From Lithospermum erythrorhizon (lineage: Eukaryota > Streptophyta > Magnoliopsida > Boraginales > Boraginaceae): DNA of 64,000 nt. A program made the position numbers and the translations under genes. The stretch covers positions 496,001-560,000 of the forward strand of contig JADFUC010000278.1 in assembly GCA_019722365.1 (NCBI GenBank), given 5' to 3'. Of the stretch, positions 47,301-59,141 are shown one piece after another. Below the pieces are notes generated by a model. That model was not told where the DNA came from. It saw nothing but the letters and a program-made list of their open reading frames with translations, and did no database searches. Numbering within the stretch: the first letter of the stretch is position 1; the number at the start of each line of letters is the position of its first letter.

Positions 47301-49906
47301 GCAAATTGGCAGTAGAACTGAAAATTTGAGGGGTTAGCGTAGTGGAAGTTTCATACCAATTCGGTTTTGTGGGTTATTTTATTTTTGTTTTTTGTTTTCT
47401 TTGTCTATTTTTTCGTTTGTGAGTTACACTTTTATCCTTTGTAAGCTTGGTGATTTACTTTTTAATAAGTTTATAAATGGTTATCCTCACAGTCTTAAAT
47501 TTACTCATACACTAGCAATTAATCCATCCTTGCAAGTGTGAGTGATTAATTATAAAGGACGGTTATGATAAGAAAAAGTACCTTTCGGGTTTACCAACTG
47601 AAGTGTAGACATGAAGGTGGTCCGATAACTTCTTCTTGTCTTTATCGTGAAGAAATTTATCCATTTATATTACTTGCTTGGAATCCAAGTATTTGCTTTA
47701 AAAGCCTCATATGATAGCTTTGTTTAGAGTAAATATCGTCTCCGTCTAGAGTTAATTACTTGGTTTATTTTATTCATCTCAGGAAAATTAAAGTACGAAA
47801 AATCAATGTCATCATTTTGGTTATTTAATTTGGTCAAACATATGATAAATTCATAATACAAAAATCACATCCTAGAGATGTACTTTGCACGAATCCTCCG
47901 TGCTTTTGCAAGTGCTTTGACCCAAGGTTCAAACTCAAGAAGGCTGTCCACTGTCCAGAATGATAAAGTTGAGCAAAACAAAAGTTGATTGTAAGAACAA
48001 ACCAACCAACAAGAAACAGTTTTATTTAGGACTTATTTAGGAGGAGTATTGTTTAGCAGATAGTCCAGGAGTTTCCATTATAGTTGCATTATTTGTAAAA
48101 TGTAACAGAAGCAAGATTGACCATTATTATTCTACTAAAACAAACTTCCCGTTATTAATTTAATAAATGATAAGATCTATAACCTTATATAATACTAGTA
48201 AGATTACTCATTAATACTAAAGGCATGCATAGATCGCTACCTATTCAGGGCAGAACCATTCCACCTCTATTATTATATTCTATTATTGAGTGATCAAATA
48301 AATGGATATGTGTGATTATTGCACCAACCCCAACAACCATATCATCCACTCCATTATTCACTATCACATGCAAGGAAAAAACAAGGAAAGCGATGGAATA
48401 ATACTAATTTTTATATTGTTGCTGCTTAAATAATTATATATATATCATAAAATACCAAAATTATATCGAATTTTAGTTTGCATTCAGAATGGGTTAAACC
48501 GAGGGGTCAAGGATTCGAAGAAGAATTATTAACGTGGAATAAAGATAGGGTAGTTCTTTTAATGTTTTGTTTTTGTAGATGTTTAGACGATGGGAGTGAG
48601 CGCACATGAACGCCGGTGAAACAACAGACAAATATAGAAAGGATGCCGTTCTAGCCAATAACATATACTCCGTATATAATGCATTTTGCTTAAATCAGCT
48701 ATAGGTTAGAATGTTAGATATATATAATTATCCTTTAGTGTCGTGTGTAGTTTGTCAAAGATGTAGAAAAAAGATAACGCAAAAGAATTGCGAATTCTGA
48801 TTTTTAATAGTCAAACGGCTTCCTTCCCCAAAAATATTTGTTACGGAGTAGTAGTTTAACTTTCAGTCGTAATACCCTAACTTTATGATAAGTTGGTAAT
48901 AAATGGTAAAATACTAAAATGATAGAGGTGAATAAACATATTAACTTTAACAATGCGGCCTGGAATTCGTATGATATATAATACTCCGTATTTCGCTAAA
49001 ATATTGACGTTAATTGGATCATTATCCGTATACTTATATATGGATGGATTTGCCAAAAAAAAGGGTTAAAGAAAAACACATACTGTAACAATCATATGAA
49101 TAGGAAAATAATGGTGTACGAGACGAATAAATCAAATGAAGCAATACAAGATTTGACTTCCAATTATATAGAAACAAAAACAGTTGGGATAAATTAATGG
49201 AAATTTGAAATAGAGGTCTGGAAAATTGATTAACGTAATACATGCAATGGCATGGGTGAGGGAAATAAGTTATGAGTAATCTTAAAATTAGGAATACACT
49301 AACAAGTAACAATGACTATCAATTTTGGTATGATGAACATGAATCATTATAACAAGGAAAAATAATAATTCCACACAATCTCTCATAATGACTAAGTCAT
49401 GAGTCATTATAACAAGGAAAAAATAATATAATACGGTCAAAGTATCGAATTAAAAGGATGAACAGGCCCGTCTTTGGGGCGTTCGAAGTGGTTTTGCTGA
49501 GGCCCCCAAATTATGAGTATGCAATATTTTATATATTATGTAAATATTAAGAAGTAAAGTTTTAGTGTAATTAGTAAATATAGTAGTGCAAAGATTCATT
49601 ATTCGACTATTCTTTTTTGTTATAATTTGATTATTTTTATTTCACGTTTAAGATTTTGTTCATTTAATGCGAGATGGATCCATCATAAATTTATTTTTAT
49701 TTTTGACTTTTTATTGTAGTTGAGATTTCTTTTTTATTTAAGTTTTTTACCATTTTGTTTAGAAAGCAAATTAAGGATGAAATGTCAATAATTAATTTGA
49801 GTTAGTTATCGACTTGTAAATTGTAATATAGGTCGGATTCTCCACATTTGTCGCCGTTTTTGACTAATGTTTCAGTAGACCAAGACCATACACTCTTGAC
49901 ATCCAC
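44309..49906. other. Gene-poor AT-rich intergenic region
   Basis: Upstream of the LRR gene: a TATATATATA box-like stretch at 44352-44361, then a hAT MITE at 44882-45040. From 45100 to 49840 no coding gene, RNA gene or clean mobile element was recognised. 49460-49510 (GGCCCGTCTTTGGGGCGTTC) resembles words seen in decayed plant transposons. ORFs at 46978-47217 and 49034-49312 show no family features. Confidence 0.5.
44882..45040. mobile_element. hAT-type MITE with 8-bp target duplication
   Basis: The element starts TATGGATGTGCACAAAATTC and ends AAACCGATATGTACACCCCTA, whose reverse complement TAGGGGTGTACATATCGG matches the left end. It is 159 bp with GAACCGAAAATAACG-type internal words common in plant hAT MITEs. 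The flanks are CATTTAAT (44874-44881) and CATTCAAT (45041-45048), a 7/8 match of the 8-bp length expected for hAT. Confidence 0.87.
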
Positions 49907-51420
49907 CATGAGAGATTCCACGTGGAGGGACGGAGTTGTTGAGTTGACCAAACCGGCACAAGTCAACGGGACCGACCCTGTAATATACGAGAGTCAACTC
50001 AACTCCGTTCCGTTCTTACCTCAGCCGACCCCCTCTGTTGACGTGGCGAACATCCTCGTATCACACATATGTTGGTCCAATAATGTCCCCCCTCGCTTGG
50101 AAGTTTCTAGACAAAGCGATGTCTCTTCGTATTGTCCCCCCTTCCTTTGTCCTTGCTCTCCTCTCCACCAGGTATCCACTTCGAATCTTATGTTACACTC
50201 TCTTAATATCATATTATCAATAAACTCTTAAGTGTAGCAATAATATCGAACAAATCTATTATAGTATCATGTACCCCCTATATTAATCATATCTATCCTG
50301 CATAATTATGAATATCACTGAATTATTGATTTAATGATCTTTTATTTAGATTTGGATTCAAATAATTCTGAATATTTTAAATAATGTTTTTTTTAATGTT
50401 TGTAGAAAAGTATATTAGACTATAGTTTTTTTTAATATTTGGTCCTGCCTTGAGTAACCTTGCCACGAGTTGTCCTTGGCCGTGCATGCTCGTCCTAGCT
50501 GCGCTTTGGGCTCAAAAAGTAAGGCGATGGAGTGATTTTATAGTTTTCAATGCATCTCGGACTGTGTTTCACCACAATAAAGATGCAGTCGTTCAACTTC
50601 TTAGGGTTTGTTTCAGCAGCACTCTGGGGCTTAATGGTTCTTCGGTTACAAGCAATGGCGGTGTTGGATCTCTTCTTGGCCATGGATACGGCTCACATCT
50701 CTCTGGGGGGATTTCTCCAGTGGCACCTGGAATACTGTATTTACGTGTTCATCGGGCTGTCAGGAATGTCATGTTTATGACAGACGAAATTGTTTCTCTT
50801 CTGATGCAATCTGTTGAAGATATTTCTAACAGTGGTTTACCTACAGAGAAGTTAGAGAAGCTGAAGAAAACCAAACATGGTATGAAATATGGACACGTTT
50901 CTCTTGCAGCAGCAATGACACGGGTGAGTGAAGCTTGCTGCCTCACTTGGAGCATCCTTAATCTGGATATCTGGGGGATTGAATTTAGTCAATGGACTTG
51001 TTAATGAAACATTATCATCATGGTTTATATCAACCCATGGGTCCGAGCATGTTGGAGGGGAATCAGGAGGGATGGTTGCGATGCTTAAAGGTTATGCTCT
51101 GGCATATTTTGCTGTGCTTTATTTGATGTTGAATGGATTCTTCATCACCAGTGTCGAGGTGGCGGCCTAAGGTTGTTTCTGCTCACATGGAATTTCTGGC
51201 CAGGTGCATGGTGAAAATTTTCATGGCTGTAATGAAATGCACATGGAAGCTTACGTGATAAGTTCGTTTGCCTAATGGTGGCATGTACACCAAGCTGGAT
51301 GCAGGAGGTGGATGTGGAAGTTTTGAGAGAGAGTGAGCAAGGATTGAAGCAATGGAACGAGTACTGGCTTTAGCCCTTCTAGGAATTAGTGGCGTTGAGC
51401 TATATATAGTGAATCTTGTT
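49907..51420 (+). pseudogene. MED33/REF4 (Mediator tail subunit) pseudogene, middle deleted
   Basis: An N-terminal exon (49907-50171) opens with an ATG in good context and encodes WRDGVVELTKPAQVNGTDPV, NILVSHICWSNNVP, then, after a one-base shift in a C6 run at 50087-50092, AWKFLDKAMSLRIVPPSFVL, and ends at a GT donor. After ~270 bp of AT-rich DNA the reading resumes at about 50450 with C-terminal MED33 sequence: SCPWPCMLVLAALWAQK, SNGGVGSLLGHGYGSHLSGG, ISPVAPGILYLRVHRAVR, SLAAAMTRV. A GTGAGTGA duplication (about 50921-50928) breaks the frame before KLAASLGASLIWISGG. A further shift near 51135-51160 precedes RWRPKVVSAHMEFLA, and degenerate VDVEVL...GLKQWNE with stops ends near 51420. MED33 proteins are ~1,300 residues; most of the middle is absent. 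Active relatives repress phenylpropanoid genes through Mediator. This copy cannot make that protein. Confidence 0.85.
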
Positions 51421-52103
<683 letters not shown>

Positions 52104-52108
52104 ATTCA

Positions 52109-52694
52109 TGTTGGAGATTGAAGACCTAATTTTGAGACGGTTTGAAGCTGGTATTTCCTAATTTGAGTCTAACTAGGATATATCCTCTTGTATGGTAGGT
52201 TTATTTTAGAGGCGTTTTGAGAGGCTTTGGGCAGAAAGGCAATGGATTTTCTTGGGTTTTGTTGGCCTATAAATATAGGATGATTTGCATGAGTTTTATT
52301 TATCAGCTTAAATACATAGAATAGAGAAAATTCATCCTAAAATAATATTAGGTCTTTAATATTTATTGAAGAGTATAGTTTTGTTCTTGAGAACTTAGAG
52401 AGTTTATCTTTGTTCTTGAAGAACTTAGAGTTTATCTTTGTTCTTGATAGAGGCTTTGTGGTTGAATTTTTTTAGAGTATATAAGAAAATACTCGACATA
52501 GATTATAAATTTAGTGGTAGGGCTTGTAACGATCTTGGTTTATTAGTGGATTACGCGGCAACCCGGGGCGTATCTTTCGTATTGAGGGGAACACAATATA
52601 AAATTCTTGTGTACATTTATTTCCGCATAAATTTATATACGTTTTTTATTGATTCTTTGAAACACGGAAGGATTTGAAGTCTTAAATCCTAACA
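52109..52694 (+). mobile_element. Solo LTR of a retrotransposon (Copia-like)
   Basis: A 586-bp unit starts TGTTGGAGATTGAAG and ends AAATCCTAACA, with a perfect 5-bp target duplication ATTCA on both sides (52104-52108 and 52695-52699). It contains a likely promoter GGCCTATAAATATAGG at about 52264-52279. No primer-binding site, internal region or second LTR follows, so it is a solo LTR left by recombination. The TGTTGG...CCTAACA termini and 5-bp duplication are common for plant Copia elements; the family is not proven. The 79-codon ORF at 52438 lies inside the LTR and is not a gene. Confidence 0.9.
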
Positions 52695-52699
52695 ATTCA

Positions 52700-54260
52700 A
52701 ACATTTAAGAATATTCAAAAATGGGTTTTGCATATTTCTTTTGATGACGTATCACAGTTTACTCAAGCAAATATTTCCCCAGTATCTAGATTATCTGGAG
52801 TTCATCTTTATGCCAAATAGTAAGTATTATAAGATAGATAAATGAGTCAGTAAACTTGATCATATTTTCATATTAACTTAGTTATTTGTTTTGGTACAAT
52901 AATAGAAGAGTCAATGGTTTAAGAGTTGAAGTTCATATTTAAAGTATTAATCATCATATTTCGCATCATTACCATAATAAGAAAAAGTTAGCATACTTAT
53001 TAGATGTATAAAGAAATTTAGTGAGTTGGGTTATCCTTTTTACTCTACGTAATTTTTTTAAAAAAAATTGTAATGGAGTTCAAGTTTCAAGCTTCATGCA
53101 AGTACATATTTTTTTATGTTTTGTTCTCGATAGATTTATCTTCTTATTTTGTACATGAGTTTTTCCTTAGCAGTACATAGTTTGAGAATGATGGTTCAAA
53201 GATAGCAGTAGATTTAATAACTTTTAAAAAATACAATTTCTCTATCCGTTTGGCTTTATAATATGAGTGGAGTTTTAATACAATTTCTACATCAATTTGT
53301 TATGTAATCAATTCCTTATAATAATTTAATACAATGATGTGGTTGTAGTTTTGAATTAATAACTTTTTAACATATATAATCATAATAATAAAATATAAAT
53401 AATTAATTCTATTAGAAATGATAAATAGGATCAAAACAAAAATAGAAAAGGAACACATATTTTACTATGCTTATTGTTATTATTATTATTATTATCAATA
53501 TAAATAGTTGATTTTAATTCATGACAATGGTCATAAAGTAGATTATATGAATAGATGTTGAAAGAATGTCAAGAGTTATGGATTAGTAGCTCAATTTTGT
53601 CAATTTGTAACCCCAGGTGGATAGATGAAAGATTTTGAAGAGTTTTCAATTTGGCATGTGAAGTTATTTAATTTGTTAAGTTATTCATGAGAGTTGTTTA
53701 GGGGTCTTTCATTTATTCATTGAGACCATTTCAATAGTTTTTTTAATTTTTAAAACATATATGATATGATAATAATATTAATCATACATTGATTATGCAA
53801 GGCCAATTACCATAAGAATATAAACAAAATACATATAATATAATTGAGTAAATTTGAAAATGAAAAATATACGTATGAAGATTCTTACTAATTGTTTGGA
53901 GAATCAATTACAAGAGGAAAAAAGTTTAGGAACTGATTTCATCCTAAAATAAAATATAATCTACTAAAATAAAAAATAACTAATGAATACATAATAAATT
54001 TTTTCAAAAATCATAAAACTAATATATATTCATTAGCATGTACAAGTCAAGTTGCACAAGATTTATATAAGTATAAAACAATAATTGAATATATTAAAGA
54101 ATAGAAATGTATAAATACTTTTATATTGAAATTGTGTACAACAACGTGGAAGGTCAACTATTTATTCCATCCTAAAAGAAACAAACTCAATCTATCAAAG
54201 TAAAAATAATTGAAATTGATTTGTATCATGTAAAATATAATATATTGAAAAAGGATAATA
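52700..54260. other. AT-rich intergenic DNA with short repeated words
   Basis: No gene. The word TTCCATCCTAAAA...AATCTATCAAA...TAAAAAT occurs near 53938, 54166 and, beyond the Stowaway, 54588, suggesting a decayed ~200-bp repeat that the Stowaway entered. Confidence 0.45.
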
Positions 54261-54512
54261 CTCCCTCCGTCCCAATTTACTTGATCATGTAGCAAAATTT
54301 CTCCTTTCCTTTTAATTGATCATATAGAAATTCAATGCAACTTTATCTTGATCTTTTCATTTTTATCCCTTAATAAAATACTTTTTTGTTTTCATGATTA
54401 ATTAAAATATTTTTTTGATAATGCCTTTTTAGGATATATGAGTAATATTAATTAAGCTCTTAATAAAGTACTTTTTATCTTCATGATCAAGTAAATTAAG
54501 GCGGAGAGGAAG
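54261..54512. mobile_element. Stowaway MITE
   Basis: Starts CTCCCTCCGTCCCAATTTAC and ends GTAAATTAAGGCGGAGAGGAAG, near-perfect inverted ends with TA on both sides (54259-54260 and 54513-54514). 252 bp, no ORF. The internal arms TTGATCATGTAG/CTTCATGATCAAG also pair. Confidence 0.9.
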
Positions 54513-54599
54513 TATAGTACTTACCAAGATTCTTGTCAATTGTCTTGTAGATTGTGTTCAAGAGTGATGAAGCTTAAGAGTTTATTGCATCCTAAATAA

Positions 54600-56330
54600 A
54601 GTAAATTCAATCTATCAAAATAAAAAATATTTGAGAATTATTTGTGTCAAAGGAATGTAAATAGTCCTAATTAAAGTTATGAATGATTTTTTTAATTTAC
54701 CTTAAATACTAAAGTAACCTAGACTTTCATTTACACCCAAACTTAATGAGTTTAATTTTCATTAAATACTTATGTAACATAAAACTTTCATATACATCTT
54801 TATTGATATTTTTTCTTTATATTATTGAATTAAAGAAAATATACCTCATAAGAAAATAAACTAATATATTATTATATTTTACTTATTATTTTTTCTTTTT
54901 ATTTTCATAATATACATTAGGTCATATATTTCACTATAAAAATATCGAAATTGCCTCTAATTTTTTGTTGTATCCACTTAAAGTATATTGGTTACCTAAA
55001 AGTCTTGATTTGACAACTCATATTTTATTTTAGTTTTTAATATTACTCTGATATCTGACTTTCTTTTAGTTGTGATCAATTAAGTTGTATCTTTCCATTA
55101 TAAAAAATATTAAAATTTCACTCCAAGCTATGTAGAGTGGACATATAAATGAAATTTAATAACCTTACACAAATTCTCAAAGCCAAACATAAAATATGGT
55201 TGTCAATAAATCCCTCTTTAATCAAATTAATATTTAAATAAAAGATTAGTTATAAAATATGCAATCCGTTGAAGCGAAACCAAAATTTATTATTTAGGTA
55301 TTAAAAAAAATAAAAGAAATGAAAGCTTTTCTTTGTTCGCATTAAAAAAATATTATAATATAAATATAATTATAGATATAAATTATTGGTTAAGAAATCC
55401 ATTTAAAATGATGTAACCATACTATTAAGAGGCATGTAATATCAAGATATAACTTCTTCAATAGATATTTTATATCTAATGATACCTCATAAGAAAATAA
55501 ATTGATATCCATTTTTTTAATAAGTCATGTAGTATTATATTGAACTTTATATTTTTATTTTTTATTTTTCTTAGATATATTACGTCATATATATTTCATA
55601 ATAAAAAATACTCCAATTGCCTCTATTTATGTTATTTCGCTCAAATCATATTAGTTCCTAAAATTATTTATTTAACGACTCGTATATTTATTTTAAATAT
55701 TGTTATTATTCTTACAATGTATAACTTTCTTTTTAAGCTATGAGGACAATAAGTCATATCAATGATGCTTTTCTCAGCCCAGAAAAATAATTTTTACTGA
55801 TCAAATTTAAGAGGGGACATATAAATGATATTTAATATTATTGCAAATTCTCAATGCCGAAAAATAAATCTTTGCAATCAAATTTAATTATATAAATATG
55901 TAATCACATTGAACGAAACAAACGATGTTTAAGTATTCAAAAACCTAAAAATAAATGTAATAAAGCACTACCACTTAAAAATGATTATGAAGTCGAACCC
56001 ACATGCGAAGAGGCGAGGCTGCTTTAGTACTTACAGAACTAGTCTTTAATTGGTATGGCCAAAGGCGCGTCAGTTAACTCCTCCCAATTATCTAGGACCA
56101 AGACTTGAGGGGATGTTAGATGTGGCGTTTGTAGCTTTTAATAAAAATAATTATAATATAAAATAAGTTATGGATAGAAATTATGGATTGAGGAATTCAT
56201 TAAAAATGATTTAATGAATATTAAGAGTCATGTAAACATCAAAATGTAACTTCTTCAAAATATATTTTTATGTTTAGTGACTTTTAGCTCTCATTGTTAT
56301 TTAATTATTATTGAAATTTAATAATCATTA
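54600..56330. repeat. Array of degenerate ~640-bp AT-rich repeats (left of ISA2)
   Basis: CCTCATAAGAAAATAAA recurs at about 54845 and 55486 (spacing ~641). GTAATC/GCAATCCGTTGAAGCGAAAC-like recurs at ~55262 and ~55903. AAAATGATGTAACCATACTA/ AAAATGATTTAATGAATATT recurs at ~55405 and ~56205. The last spacing is longer because ~140 bp of more GC-rich DNA (about 55985-56125) sits in the last unit. No coding content. The family reappears in reverse orientation at 62380-63960. Confidence 0.75.
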
Positions 56331-56555
56331 AATGTGTTATAATTGTGCATTTGGGAGGGTCAACTTAGACATTACAAAAGTTTATTCCAACTATGTTATC
56401 CACACTTTTATAAGTTATATAGATTATATAGATATATAGATATAGATTATTGCATCTGAAAGAGAACACCTATTTACTGTGACAATATAGAGAGACAAAG
56501 ATCCGTGGTGTGTTGTAGTAGTAGTCACAAATAGAGTACTAGCATCTGGATGAAT

Positions 56556-59141
56556 TCAGCCAGTTGCAGTCTTGGCTTCAAATAAGGCACAACTGTGAGG
56601 CTTCATTTCATACTCAGCTACATCATCTTCAACTGGAACACCTTCAGCAGTGAAAAAACCAGGAAGAGGGAGAGCTGTGTCAACCAAACAAAACCATGCA
56701 GTATCTGCTGCTCCTATTACTGGCGGTTCGGGGAGGATAACACTCTCAGGATGATCAGCAGCATTGAAGGCGATGAACAAGTGGCCTTCAGTATCACCAG
56801 ATTCGGAGACTTCAGTTTCCGCTTTCAGAGTCATAGCAAGGAACTTGCTTGAAGGTTCATCCCAACTTGGTGGAGACAGATTGCTACCATGCCACTCTAT
56901 GTTCTCCACTTTCATGAAGTTCTTTCTCTGAAGAATATCACTTCGTCTTCTCCTCAGCGAACTCAAAAATGAAATGAATTCAGTGATTTGAATCCCAAAG
57001 GGAGTCTTTAAAGCGTCCCAGTTGAGAGGCTTTTCAAGATACGGGGAACCATCGGAAGATTGACCACACTCATCGCCCATGTTCAGAACCGGAACACCCA
57101 AGGAAATGAACAATATGAAGAGAAAATTTCGAATTTGCTTAAGACGTAGTTGAAGAACAGAAGCTTTATTTGTTGGACCTTCCTCTCCACAATTCCAACT
57201 CAGTTGTGAAGCTATGGCAACATTACTATAGCTGACTAGGTCCACCAGAGAAAGACCAAAGTTACGAGCAATAAAATTGAAAGAGAATGCTGGGCCTCTT
57301 CCATCGGAGAATATGTCTCCACTTCCACAAAGCCGTGTTGCTAGATCGCTCAGGAGACCCTTTCCCCTCAAAAAGTTTCTTATGTCGTCACAGAATTTTT
57401 GGTTTATTTCTGCCCATCTTCTCCAATGAGGGAATTTTATATCCTTTGGTTCAAGGTTATATGGGTCAAAAGAATCTGCGATGATTTTTACCTGTGAAAG
57501 TAGAGGATCAAAAGCAATGGCTTCAACCAACGGAGGGCGTAAAAGCACATCCTTGTTGAACCCTTGTAACAGTGAAGCTGCATTGGAGAAACAAAAGCCA
57601 TCTATGTGGAACTCGACAACCCAATGCCGTAGACTGTCCAAAATCAACTGTTGGACAACAGGATAATTGCAGTTCAAGGCATTCTTACCATTCAAATCTT
57701 GCCCACCGTTGTGGTAGTAAGAGAAATTATCTATTTGGCTCAGTGACATGTCTTCTGCAGTTCGAGTGAAAGCAACTTCTAGTAAAACCTCCATTCCGTT
57801 GGCATGAAATGTCTTCACCATCTCTTTCATAGAATTACTAACAGACTGCTTGTCATGAGGAGATTCATATAAGCTTGTTGGCGAGAAGAAATGCCACGGG
57901 AAGTATGGTCCCTTCTGTTCATCAAATGGAAATATCGGCTCTAACAAAACAGCATTTATACCAAGATCTTTCAGGTGCTGCAACTTTTTAGTAACACCAG
58001 CAAAGGTTCCTAAAATTTGAGGAGGCAACTTACTGGATTTGTCCTTAGTGAACTGCATTACATTTAAACGGTAAACAATCAATTTCTCCATCGGTAAGCA
58101 GGGCAGTACATCAGTACTCCAGTCGAATGCAGTTCCTGTACGCAATATTCCGAGAGATTTTGGAAGTAAATCAGAATCCTGCTGAGCTGGAATGAACTCT
58201 CCAACTATCTTTGCATATGGGTCAAGAATAACATATTCCGCCTTCCCTTGATTGTCCCCTTTGCATCGATAACCATATCTGACAAAGGGCAACGGACCAT
58301 CTATTGAAGTATGCCAAATATCACCTGTTCGATTCACATATGGATCAAGATCGATTTCTAAAGCAGGTTTTCTCTTCCTGGGGTCATCAAACAAGCACAG
58401 GACCATACTTTTTGCACTTCGTGAGAAAAGGGAAAAATTCACTGAACCATCAGCTGAAACTGAAATTCCCAATGGTGTCGTATGCCCCGAGCTAAAACCA
58501 ACAGGCACAACAAAATTTGTCTTTCTGGGACTTCTTACTTCTATGCTACTGGAGGTCAAATTCAGTTTACACTTCAAGAGAAAGGATATGTAGAATGGTG
58601 CTAAACTCGGTTCAAATTCCAGCTCTACTACTATTTTTCCTGATGGGTTCTTCTTGAAAGGGGTCTCCGCGGTATTCTGTTTGTCGTTTTGATCAGACCT
58701 TTGGAGGTTCAAGGGCATGAAACATGATGAATCAGACCTATAAAGACCCCATATCAGAGCCAACTCATTCTCAATTCCAAATGCCTGCAGTGATATAACT
58801 TCGACATGCACTATATATTTTCCATTTTTCTTGTCAACAAGAACCTTCAACTGACCTTTGTTCTCTGTTCTAAATAAAAAACTGGACACTTTCACAAGGT
58901 TTTGGAAAACAAAGGTGTCTGCTGCAGGCAATGCATTCAGAGCATAATGTTGACAAGAGTTTCTTCTCCCAAATTGAGAAACTTCTCTCATAAAGTGTTT
59001 CTCTACAATGTCCATACTTTTTGGACTGCATTCCAATCTTTCCCCAATGTTGTTAACACTAGCACACAACCTGGATGATCGAGTTGCTCCACAGCTTAGA
59101 TAATGTGAATGCACCATAAAGGGCAATGAAACCGATGCCAT
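56556..59141 (-). CDS. ISA2: ISA2, non-catalytic isoamylase-type debranching enzyme subunit
   Basis: One uninterrupted exon of 861 residues; the Arabidopsis ISA2 (DBE1) coding region is also intronless. The N-terminus (~1-50) is a chloroplast transit-like segment. An unusual N-terminal region (~70-210) is followed by the CBM48/isoamylase N domain (~215-320, TPLGISVSADGSVNFSLFSR) and a GH13 barrel (~345-690) with LGTFAGVTKKLQHLKDLGIN and LGVPVLNMGDECGQS. The three GH13 catalytic positions are all changed: Ser519 (DGFCFSNAA, normally Asp), Asp556 (IADSFDPYN, normally Glu) and Asn627 (NFIARNFGLSL, normally Asp). Family knowledge: ISA2 has no hydrolase activity and acts with ISA1 in the hetero-oligomer that trims branched glucans during amylopectin synthesis in plastids. 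So the substitutions are expected, not decay. The ATG at 59141 is the first in the frame and fits the transit peptide. Confidence 0.96.
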   Translation of the reverse strand: MASVSLPFMVHSHYLSCGATRSSRLCASVNNIGERLECSPKSMDIVEKHFMREVSQFGRRNSCQHYALNALPAADTFVFQNLVKVSSFLFRTENKGQLKVLVDKKNGKYIVHVEVISLQAFGIENELALIWGLYRSDSSCFMPLNLQRSDQNDKQNTAETPFKKNPSGKIVVELEFEPSLAPFYISFLLKCKLNLTSSSIEVRSPRKTNFVVPVGFSSGHTTPLGISVSADGSVNFSLFSRSAKSMVLCLFDDPRKRKPALEIDLDPYVNRTGDIWHTSIDGPLPFVRYGYRCKGDNQGKAEYVILDPYAKIVGEFIPAQQDSDLLPKSLGILRTGTAFDWSTDVLPCLPMEKLIVYRLNVMQFTKDKSSKLPPQILGTFAGVTKKLQHLKDLGINAVLLEPIFPFDEQKGPYFPWHFFSPTSLYESPHDKQSVSNSMKEMVKTFHANGMEVLLEVAFTRTAEDMSLSQIDNFSYYHNGGQDLNGKNALNCNYPVVQQLILDSLRHWVVEFHIDGFCFSNAASLLQGFNKDVLLRPPLVEAIAFDPLLSQVKIIADSFDPYNLEPKDIKFPHWRRWAEINQKFCDDIRNFLRGKGLLSDLATRLCGSGDIFSDGRGPAFSFNFIARNFGLSLVDLVSYSNVAIASQLSWNCGEEGPTNKASVLQLRLKQIRNFLFILFISLGVPVLNMGDECGQSSDGSPYLEKPLNWDALKTPFGIQITEFISFLSSLRRRRSDILQRKNFMKVENIEWHGSNLSPPSWDEPSSKFLAMTLKAETEVSESGDTEGHLFIAFNAADHPESVILPEPPVIGAADTAWFCLVDTALPLPGFFTAEGVPVEDDVAEYEMKPHSCALFEAKTATG

